From: a bacterium
Lineage (GTDB): Bacteria; Sumerlaeota; Sumerlaeia; MVZB01
DNA: 6,216 nt
Direction of reading: 5' to 3'
Assembly: GCA_023480605.1 (NCBI GenBank)
Contig: JAMCWS010000383.1
Span: 1-6,216, forward strand
Positions 1 to 5,422 of this stretch are shown here, one piece after another (position 1 is the stretch's first letter; every line of letters starts with the position of its first letter). A program made the translations under genes and the position numbers. The notes under the pieces were generated by a model. The model worked only from the letters and a program-made list of their open reading frames with translations. It was not told where the DNA came from and did not search any database.

Positions 1-1953
1 GACGATGGCGCCGGTCAGTTCGCGGCGCATCGCGCTCATGGTGTCGTTGGAGTTGACGAAGTAGATCCTGCCATCGGTTCCCGAGGCGCGGCGCAGGTCA
101 CGGTCGACCATATCGACGGTGATCCGGGCCGTGTTGACGCCGCCGCTTCCGCCGCCGACGGTCGTTGTCACGTGCTGGATGTTGCCATATTTGGCGACGA
201 TCTGCTCGGCCCGCGCCGTGAACTCGTTGGTCTGGTAAACGTTGGTGCCTTCGGGCGCCTCGATCGACACGACAATCCGGTTGGGCTCGGTGTCGGGGAA
301 CATTTCCACTCCCAGCCCACTGTTGATGAAGGCGTCAATGCCGGCCACCAGCACGGCGAGGAAAAACAACACGCTCAGCAACCGGTAGCGGAGCCCCATT
401 TCCAGTAAGACGCAATAGGCGCGGATGATGAAACCGGGCGCGTCCAATTCCTCGGGGGTTTTGAGGCGATCGCGCTTGGAAGGGCGCAAAAACATCGCGC
501 AAAGCGTGGGATTGATCACCAAACCCACCAGCAGCGAGGCCAGCAGGGCGATAATGACCGTCTTGGGCAGGTAACCCATGAACTCCCCCATCGCCCCCGG
601 CCAGAAGATCAGCGGCACGAAGGCCACCACCGTCGTCAGGGTCGAGGAAATCACCGGCCAGGCCACTTCGGAGGTGCCCGTCATTGACGCCTCGACCACC
701 GGCCGTCCCTCGCGGACGTGATGGCGATAGATGTTCTCGACGATGACAATGGCGTTGTCGACCAGCATGCCCAGGGCCAGGATCAGGCTGAACAACACGA
801 TCATGTTGAGGGTCATGCCGAAGATCTGAACGACGAAAAAAGTGATGAGCATCGAAAAGGGGATGGCCAGGGCCACCATGACGGCGTTGCGAAAGCCCAG
901 CGACACGAAGATGACCGCCAGCACGAGGATGAGACCCGTCCAGATATTGTTCTCGAGGTCGCTCACCATCATCCCGATGTCCTTGGAGCTGTCGGAGGTG
1001 ACGGTGATCCGGACCTGCCGGGGCAGGCGCTGGCGCCAGTCGTCAAGGATCCGCTTGATCTGGCCGGCGATGGCCAGCAGGTTCTCGCCCGAGCGTTTGG
1101 TGATCCGGATCCCCACCGACTCGCGCCCATCCAGTCGCGAGAAGGAATTACGGTCTTTGAACGTGTCGCGGATCGCGGCGACGTCGCGAAGATAAATCGG
1201 CCGGCCCTCGCGCGTGGCCACCACGAGGTGGTCGATTTCGTCGGGCGTGTCGAACTCGGCGGGAGCCTTGATGTTGTAACGGCTTTCGCCGATCTCCAGG
1301 CTGCCCCCCGGGATGTTGACGTTGTTGCGCGTGACGGTCTGGATGATCTCGCCCAGCGTCAGGTGATAAGCCGAAATGCGGTCCTGGCTGAACTCGACGC
1401 GGATCTCGCGCTCCAGGCCGCCTTGGATTTCGGCGGCCAGCACGCCGCGTACCCCCTCGATCTCTTCCTGGATGTCTTCGGCGATCTTTTTAAGCCGCAC
1501 CAGTCCCACGTCGCCCGAGATCATCACATACATCACCGGGAACAGGTCGCTCGCCGACAATTCGCCGACCGTGGGGTCGTTTTCCAGGTCCTCGGGCAGA
1601 TCGCTCTTGGCCTGGTCGACCTTGTCGCGCACTTTCTGGAGCGCCGAGTCGATGTCGTAGTCGGGCTCGAACTCCAGGTCGATCATCGAAATCCCCTCGG
1701 CCGAGTTCGATTGCATTTCCTTGACGTCGGCCAGGCTTTTCAGTTTGCGCTCGAGCGGGCGGGTGATGAGCGACTCGACGTCGGAGGGCGAGGCGCCTTC
1801 GTAAGTCGTCATCACAAGAATGAGGGGGATCTTGATGTCGGGGGCCGACTCGCGCGGAAGCGTGACGTAGGACATCAGCCCGGCGACCGTGATCAGGACG
1901 ATCAGGATCATAATGGTGGTGCGGTGGCGAATGCAATAATTGGTGATCTGCAT
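1..1953 (-). CDS. RND efflux permease (HAE1/AcrB-like), 3'-truncated by window edge
   Basis: Inner-membrane, proton-driven pump subunit of a tripartite efflux system. 651 codons are visible with no stop before position 1. The family is usually about 1000-1100 residues, so roughly the C-terminal 40% is missing. TM1 is at about residues 12-30, ending in LPRESAPDIKIP. The periplasmic porter region (about 35-335) contains GASPSDVESLITRPLE and RLDGRESVGIRI, typical of HAE1-type RND proteins. TM2-TM6 lie at about 336-488. TM4 carries the proton-relay motif GMLVDNAIVIVEN with D399 and N400, aligning with AcrB D407/D408. TM7 is at about 525-545, followed by the second periplasmic repeat (VEMFPDTEPNRIVVSIEAPEGTN). 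The ATG at 1951-1953 is the only plausible start because an in-frame stop lies at 1966-1968. Its ribosome site is weak (GGGA about 15 nt upstream), suggesting coupling to the adaptor gene 26 bp upstream. Substrate cannot be told from sequence. Family call is firm. Confidence 0.96.
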   Translation of the reverse strand, partial: MQITNYCIRHRTTIMILIVLITVAGLMSYVTLPRESAPDIKIPLILVMTTYEGASPSDVESLITRPLERKLKSLADVKEMQSNSAEGISMIDLEFEPDYDIDSALQKVRDKVDQAKSDLPEDLENDPTVGELSASDLFPVMYVMISGDVGLVRLKKIAEDIQEEIEGVRGVLAAEIQGGLEREIRVEFSQDRISAYHLTLGEIIQTVTRNNVNIPGGSLEIGESRYNIKAPAEFDTPDEIDHLVVATREGRPIYLRDVAAIRDTFKDRNSFSRLDGRESVGIRITKRSGENLLAIAGQIKRILDDWRQRLPRQVRITVTSDSSKDIGMMVSDLENNIWTGLILVLAVIFVSLGFRNAVMVALAIPFSMLITFFVVQIFGMTLNMIVLFSLILALGMLVDNAIVIVENIYRHHVREGRPVVEASMTGTSEVAWPVISSTLTTVVAFVPLIFWPGAMGEFMGYLPKTVIIALLASLLVGLVINPTLCAMFLRPSKRDRLKTPEELDAPGFIIRAYCVLLEMGLRYRLLSVLFFLAVLVAGIDAFINSGLGVEMFPDTEPNRIVVSIEAPEGTNVYQTNEFTARAEQIVAKYGNIQHVTTTVGGGSGGVNTARITVDMVDRDLRRASGTDGRIYFVNSNDTMSAMRRELTGAIV

Positions 1954-1979
1954 GAGTAAAGACGTCTATTCCCGCGATT

Positions 1980-3140
1980 TTAATGGTTCAGATCCAGAAT
2001 CAATTTGGATAGGTCACCGCCATTGGTCATGAACTGACGCGCCTGTTCGGTCACGTCCTGGGCCACCTGGACCGGCTGGCCATCGACCAGATTGCGCTGG
2101 CCGACGACGATCAATTGGTCGCCGGCCTTGAGGCCGCGGGTGATTTCGACCGTTCCCCCCTGAAAAATGCCGTAGTCGATGGGCCGTTCGCGCGCCACGC
2201 CCCGCTCCACGACGTAAACCGCCTTGCCGTCCTCGCGGTCGATGATCGTGAAGAAGGGCACGACGACGGCCTGGGCAATCCGGCGGCGCACCAGGCGGGC
2301 GTCGACGATCATCCCGGGCCGCAGCAGGTGGTCGGGATTGTCGACGAGAATTTTCATCGAATACGTGCGCGTGGCCGGATCGGCCGCCATCGCGATCCAG
2401 TCGATCGCGCCCTTGAAAGCGTGCGGCTGGCCGTTGTCGAAGACCAGGTCGGCCGCCTGCCCCCTCTGGAAGTGGAGAACGTCCTTCTCGGGCACGTTCA
2501 GCATCACTTTGACCTTGTCGATGTGAACAATCCGCATGACGGACTTGCCGGCGTCGACGTGCTCGCCGGGGTCGGCGTAGCGGCGCTCGAGGACGCCGTC
2601 GATGGGTGAAAGGAGCGTGCCGTAACGCAGGTTGACTTCGGCTTCGTCGAGGGCCGCCTTGCAGGTCTTGAGATCGGCTTCGGCGTTGTCATACATTTCG
2701 GGAGCAATGATGTTGTTCTGGCGCAATTCCCCGAGGCGCTTGAGCTTGATCTGGGCCAGTTCATGGGCCGTGCGCGCGCGGGCCGCCTGGGCCTGGGCGC
2801 CGGCCACATCCAGTTGCAGCAGCCGCTGGCCTTTGGCGATCCGGTCGCCTTCGCGCGGTCCCACCCATTCCACCGTGCCGGGTATCCGGGTGGCCAGGTC
2901 GATGTCGTCGAAGGCCTCGACCGTGCCGGGCAGCTTGAGCACGTCGGTCAGGGGAACGGGAAAGACGCGGCAGATCTTAACGGCTTCGGCGTTGCGGGCG
3001 TCGCCGCCGGGGGGGGCGGCTTCCTGCGCTTTGGATTGCTCGCGGCGCGAATTTTCGGCGTAGAGGCGCGCGCCGTAAAACAATAGGGCGATCACCCCCA
3101 ACACCACGCCGTAGACGAAAACCTTTTTAATGAGCGACAT
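1980..3140 (-). CDS. RND efflux periplasmic adaptor (HlyD/AcrA-type membrane fusion protein)
   Basis: Periplasmic adaptor, 386 aa, linking the RND permease encoded just downstream to an outer-membrane channel. Residues 5-26 form one hydrophobic N-terminal anchor. There is no lipobox cysteine, so it is probably held by an uncleaved signal anchor rather than a lipid, unlike AcrA/MexA. Residues 71-112 (LPGTVEAFDDIDLATRIPGT, then EGDRIAKGQRLLQLD) are the first half of the lipoyl-like domain. Residues 113-172 are the alpha-helical hairpin that docks to the channel. The second lipoyl half is 175-205 (SPIDGVLERRYADPGEHVDAG). A beta-barrel follows at about 209-285, including LRPGMIVDARL, then a membrane-proximal domain at about 290-360 (VVPFFTIID, GLKAGDQLIVVGQRNLVDGQ). 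Length is normal for the family. The ATG is preceded by AAGGTG at 7-nt spacing. The coding strand holds a run of eight C at codons 42-45 (AAPPGG linker). Stop is TAA. Confidence 0.96.
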   Translation of the reverse strand: MSLIKKVFVYGVVLGVIALLFYGARLYAENSRREQSKAQEAAPPGGDARNAEAVKICRVFPVPLTDVLKLPGTVEAFDDIDLATRIPGTVEWVGPREGDRIAKGQRLLQLDVAGAQAQAARARTAHELAQIKLKRLGELRQNNIIAPEMYDNAEADLKTCKAALDEAEVNLRYGTLLSPIDGVLERRYADPGEHVDAGKSVMRIVHIDKVKVMLNVPEKDVLHFQRGQAADLVFDNGQPHAFKGAIDWIAMAADPATRTYSMKILVDNPDHLLRPGMIVDARLVRRRIAQAVVVPFFTIIDREDGKAVYVVERGVARERPIDYGIFQGGTVEITRGLKAGDQLIVVGQRNLVDGQPVQVAQDVTEQARQFMTNGGDLSKLILDLNH

Positions 3141-3199
3141 GAGACGACACCTTGTTCCATTCGCAAGAGCTTGAGCGGTGCGCGACCGAAAGCCGCCAT

Positions 3200-3847
3200 T
3201 CAGCGGACGCCGTCGGGCGGAACCGGACGCGCCGGCGCGATGCCTTCCATGACGAGTGGGATGATCATTTCCGCGTCGAAGTCGCGAGCCATCTTGTCCA
3301 CGTCATAAACCATCCCCATCATCCAGTGCAGCACGACGCCCATGAAATAGTTGGCCATGACGGCGGCGGGGAGATCCTGGCGGATGAGCCCGAGTCCGCG
3401 CGCCCGCTCGAAGACGCTGATGATCATTTCGATTTCCTCGCGCCAGAACGAGCGGAAGTCGAACAGGCGCTCAAACAGGCCCGAGAAGTGAATGGAATGG
3501 ACGAAACGGACCACGTGGGGCTGCGTCCGGGCGCCTTCGAAGTAAAGGTCGGCGATCCGGCAAAGCTGGCCTTTGAAATCGCCGGCGGTGGCGTCGCAAA
3601 TGGCCTGGAGTCGGCCGGCGAAATTATCGAGCAGGTCGGCGATGACCTGCTGGAACAAATCATCCTTGTTCTTGAAGTAATAATAGAGAACCGGTTTGGT
3701 GACGCCGGCCTCCCGGACAATTTCGCGCACGGGGGTGGCATCGTATCCCTGGCGGCTGAAGAGTTCGATGGCGGCCTGCATGATGCGTTCGCGGGCTTTG
3801 TGACCGTTGGGTTTGACGGTCGAAATCGCGGGGGCTTCGTGGTTCAT
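3200..3847 (-). CDS. TetR/AcrR-family transcriptional repressor of the efflux operon
   Basis: 215-aa TetR-family regulator. The N-terminal DNA-binding domain covers about residues 15-62: ARERIMQAAIELFSRQGYDA is helix 1, TPVREIVREAGVTKPVLYYY is the helix-turn-helix, and FKNKDDLF begins helix 4. These match the classic TetR_N pattern. Residues 63-200 are helical with many aromatics (HVVRFVHSIHFSGLFERLFD, YFMGVVLHWMMGMVYDV), fitting the usual ligand-binding and dimer domain. I chose the ATG at 3845-3847 because AAGGAG lies 6 nt upstream. The same frame stays open to an ATG at 3937, but that extension would run through the operator-like sequence and is low in structure. The gene is first in an apparent operon with the adaptor (59-bp gap) and permease. 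By analogy with AcrR-like regulators it probably represses its own operon through the sites at 3916-3981. The inducer is unknown. The family is certain; the target is inferred from position. Confidence 0.95.
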   Translation of the reverse strand: MNHEAPAISTVKPNGHKARERIMQAAIELFSRQGYDATPVREIVREAGVTKPVLYYYFKNKDDLFQQVIADLLDNFAGRLQAICDATAGDFKGQLCRIADLYFEGARTQPHVVRFVHSIHFSGLFERLFDFRSFWREEIEMIISVFERARGLGLIRQDLPAAVMANYFMGVVLHWMMGMVYDVDKMARDFDAEMIIPLVMEGIAPARPVPPDGVR

Positions 3848-3853
3848 GCCAGG

Positions 3854-3859
3854 CTCCTT
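3854..3859 (-). promoter_or_regulatory. Shine-Dalgarno site that fixes the TetR gene start
   Basis: AAGGAG on the minus strand, 6 nt before the ATG at 3847. It is the strongest ribosome site in this leader and favours the 215-residue protein over the 245-residue in-frame extension. Confidence 0.8.
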
Positions 3860-3908
3860 GGGCGGGGTTTGCGGACAAGGCGCGTCCTGCCCCCCCGCCA
3901 TAATGCGC

Positions 3909-3939
3909 GTTATCCTACCTACCGTTAGGTATCTCACAA
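3909..3939 (-). promoter_or_regulatory. Candidate promoter of the tetR-adaptor-permease operon
   Basis: On the minus strand, TTGTGA (3939-3934; 4/6 match to TTGACA) and GATAAC (3914-3909; 4/6 match to TATAAT) are separated by 19 nt. The spacer is longer than the ideal 17. Operator-like site 1 (3916-3931) falls wholly inside it, which is the arrangement expected for repression by blocking RNA polymerase. An alternative pair is TTGCCG (from 3957) with GATACC at 17-nt spacing, but its -10 is poorer. The call is tentative and assumes a sigma-70-like consensus in an unknown lineage. Confidence 0.35.
3916..3931 (-). promoter_or_regulatory. TetR-type operator site 1 (perfect 6-bp arm inverted repeat)
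   Basis: The plus strand reads TACCTA CCGT TAGGTA, a perfect inverted repeat with 6-bp arms and a 4-bp centre. Read on the minus strand it is TACCTAACGGTAGGTA, which matches site 2 (plus strand, 3966-3981) at 14 of 16 positions. It lies 69 bp upstream of the TetR start codon and inside the candidate promoter spacer. Size and symmetry suit a TetR-family dimer, and ACCG/CGGT-plus-GGT composition resembles operators of other TetR regulators of efflux pumps. Binding is inferred. Confidence 0.7.
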
Positions 3940-3965
3940 AATCCGGATTCCGGCAAGTGTATTTT

Positions 3966-3981
3966 TACCGGACGGTAGGTA
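3966..3981 (+). promoter_or_regulatory. TetR-type operator site 2 (degenerate copy of site 1)
   Basis: TACCGGACGGTAGGTA differs from the reverse complement of site 1 only at its fifth and sixth bases. Symmetry in the same register is imperfect: TTACC at 3965-3969 pairs with GGTAA at 3978-3982. An overlapping inverted repeat TACCG-GA-CGGTA occupies 3966-3977. Its centre is 50 bp from that of site 1. It could be a second, weaker binding site of the same regulator, or the site controlling the divergent side toward the kinase. Confidence 0.6.
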
Positions 3982-4006
3982 ATCAGGGTCCTTCATTGAA
4001 ATATAT

Positions 4007-4019
4007 GTGTTTTAAACAC
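4007..4019. promoter_or_regulatory. 13-bp inverted repeat of unknown function
   Basis: GTGTTT T AAACAC is a perfect inverted repeat with 6-bp arms and a 1-bp centre, in a local AT-rich patch (about 3992-4018) unlike the surrounding GC-rich DNA. It is unrelated to the two TetR-type sites. It could be an operator for another regulator of the kinase gene. It is not followed by features of a terminator. No regulator can be assigned. Confidence 0.35.
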
Positions 4020-4166
4020 CCGGCCATCACCGAATTCGCCGCGCCACGGCCGGCGGCGAATAATCATTGCCTCGATCGGCCTCTCCTGTCATCATCAGCC
4101 ACGGCTTATCCGGTTTACGGTTTCCCGGCGCCCGGTCTCCCCCAGGCCGCCTTCTTTTTACGCAAC

Positions 4167-4173
4167 GGGAGGT
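4167..4173 (+). promoter_or_regulatory. Shine-Dalgarno site of the kinase gene
   Basis: GGGAGGT ends 9 nt before the ATG at 4183, giving good anti-SD complementarity and supporting that start codon. Confidence 0.8.
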
Positions 4174-4182
4174 CATCTCATC

Positions 4183-5262
4183 ATGCCCAAACACCCCACT
4201 CCCATCAAGGTCGTCAACAGCGTCTGTCCCATCCGCATCAACGATTTCGGCGGCTGGACCGACACCTGGTTCGCCGAATACGGCGAGGTTCTCAACCTGG
4301 GCGTTTACCCATACGTCCAATGTCAGATGCGGGTGCTGCCCCAAACCCAGGCGGCCGAAGACCGCGTGACGATCAACGCCATCAATTACGGCGACCAATA
4401 TCGGATTAATCCGGACAACATCATTTACGACAAGCACCCCCTGCTCGAAGCCGCCATCGACCTGATGAAACTTCCGCCCGACCTGGCGTTCGAGGTATCG
4501 ATCATGTCGTCGGTGCCGGGGGGCTGCTCGACGGGCACCTCGGCGGCCGTCTCGGTGGCCCTCATCGGCGCGCTGGACCGCACGACCTACGGCCGCATGA
4601 CGCCGGCCGAAGTGGCCATGAAGGCCCACGAGATCGAGACCGTCTACCTCAAGCAGCAGTGCGGCATCCAGGACCAGATCTGCGCGGCCTACGGCGGCAT
4701 CCTGCACATCCAGATGTTCAAATATCCGCACGCCCAGGTCTCGTACCTGGAAATTTCAAATCCCATCCGCTGGGAAATGGAAACGCGTCTGAGCCTCATT
4801 TTCCTGGGCGAGACGCACAAATCCAGCGAGGTACACGAGTGGGTGATCCGGCGGCTCGAGGGATCGGGCCCCGCCGACCCCAGCCTATGCAAGCTGCGCG
4901 CGATGGCCCAGAAAGCCAAGAACGCCATCTACGAGGCGGACCTCAAGATGTTGGGGCGGGTGATGATCGAGAACACCGGGGCGCAGGCCGAACTGCACGA
5001 GAAACTGCTTTCGCCAGTGGCGCGCCAGACGATTGAGATCGCGAAAAAGCATGGCGCCATCGGCTGGAAAATCAACGGCGCGGGCGGCGACGGCGGATCC
5101 CTGACGCTGCTCAGCCCGCCCGACTGGGCGCAGCGGCGGCGCATGGTGCGCGCCATCGAGGAACAGGGCGGCGGCGTGCGCGAGATCCCCATTTACCTCA
5201 GCCGCACCGGCCTACGCGTCTGGGAAACCCCCGCCGCCGAACTGAACGGCGGCGCCGAATAA
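4183..5262 (+). CDS. GHMP-superfamily sugar kinase, heptose-7-phosphate kinase (HddA)-like
   Basis: Cytoplasmic ATP-dependent small-molecule kinase, 359 aa, typical length for HddA- or fucokinase-like GHMP enzymes. Motif 1 (substrate side) is PIRINDFGGWTD at 16-27. Motif 2, the phosphate-binding loop, is PGGCSTGTSAA at 112-122, where the usual form is PxxxGLxSSAA. CGIQDQICAAYGG at 160-172 matches the GxQDQ...GG segment of heptose, fucose and related sugar kinases. HKSSEVH at 212-218 fits the conserved TxxRSSxE-like region, and KINGAGGDGG at 296-305 is motif 3. The closest family by eye is D-glycero-D-manno-heptose 7-phosphate kinase, which feeds nucleotide-heptose synthesis for surface polysaccharide. 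The usual partners (isomerase, phosphatase, nucleotidyltransferase) are absent here, so the substrate is unproven. The gene is monocistronic in view, divergent from the efflux operon and convergent with the TssA gene. Superfamily is firm; the exact sugar is a guess. Confidence 0.9.
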   Translation: MPKHPTPIKVVNSVCPIRINDFGGWTDTWFAEYGEVLNLGVYPYVQCQMRVLPQTQAAEDRVTINAINYGDQYRINPDNIIYDKHPLLEAAIDLMKLPPDLAFEVSIMSSVPGGCSTGTSAAVSVALIGALDRTTYGRMTPAEVAMKAHEIETVYLKQQCGIQDQICAAYGGILHIQMFKYPHAQVSYLEISNPIRWEMETRLSLIFLGETHKSSEVHEWVIRRLEGSGPADPSLCKLRAMAQKAKNAIYEADLKMLGRVMIENTGAQAELHEKLLSPVARQTIEIAKKHGAIGWKINGAGGDGGSLTLLSPPDWAQRRRMVRAIEEQGGGVREIPIYLSRTGLRVWETPAAELNGGAE

Positions 5263-5422
5263 GCGGAAATCCGATTGAACCGCAAAGACGCAGAGACGCG
5301 GAGAATCTGAAAAGCTCCAATGGGGAAACCCGCCATTCTGTGCCTCTGCGTCATCGCGGTGACATAAAGATCTGTGTTTCGGTTGCAGCCGTTTCGCCGG
5401 CGGAAGGGCCGTGCGCCCCTGC
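5263..5422. other. Convergent intergenic gap between kinase and TssA genes
   Basis: 160 bp between two stop codons. Most of it (5279-5360) is the palindromic repeat, and 5361-5422 holds nothing recognisable. There is no stem followed by a clear T-run, so any termination for the two converging transcripts would depend on the repeat hairpin or on Rho. Confidence 0.6.
5279..5360. repeat. Imperfect palindromic dispersed-repeat element
   Basis: The left arm 5279-5302 (ACCGCAAAGACGCAGAG...) and the reverse complement of the right arm 5337-5360 (ACCGCGATGACGCAGAG...) agree at 19 of 24 positions, with a central run of nine identical bases (GACGCAGAG). The loop between arms is 34 nt. The left arm is also internally repetitive (GACGCAGAGACGCGGAG). 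From memory, elements with this AACCGCAAAGACGCAGAGACGC signature recur intergenically in many unrelated environmental genomes and are often mis-annotated as short proteins. The transcript could fold into a long hairpin and might act as a two-way terminator. The repeat structure is seen directly; that it is dispersed in this genome is inference. Confidence 0.75.

Larger units (their letters stand above)
3848..4182. other. Divergent intergenic region between efflux operon and kinase
   Basis: 335 bp between two divergent start codons. The left half (3908-4020) carries the candidate efflux promoter, the two operator-like sites and the 13-bp inverted repeat. The right half (4021-4182) has no convincing coding potential. 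One weak plus-strand promoter candidate for the kinase is TTGCCT (4067-4072), 17 nt, CATCAT (4090-4095), each 4/6 to consensus. Open frames crossing this region on both strands look like by-products of GC-rich codon bias. Confidence 0.6.

Noticed and set aside
718..1959. A 413-codon plus-strand open frame across the permease gene
   Set aside because: It lies antisense to a clear RND permease, is very rich in D, H, Q and R as expected of a reverse-complement frame in GC-rich DNA, and shows no domain.
3152..3928. A 258-codon plus-strand open frame opposite the TetR gene
   Set aside because: It is the mirror of a strongly coding TetR gene, with no recognisable motif and no convincing ribosome site.
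3848..3937. A 30-residue N-terminal extension of the TetR protein from an ATG at 3937
   Set aside because: The internal ATG at 3847 has a near-ideal AAGGAG, and the extension would be encoded by operator and promoter-like DNA.
4027..4731. A 234-codon minus-strand open frame overlapping the kinase start
   Set aside because: Its composition is rich in D, V, G and H and it lies antisense to motifs 1 and 2 of the kinase, so it is a shadow frame.
5232..5254. Perfect 8-bp stem (CGCCGCCG/CGGCGGCG, 7-nt loop) as a terminator
   Set aside because: It sits inside the last codons of the kinase and has no T-run on either strand. GC-rich coding DNA often produces such stems.
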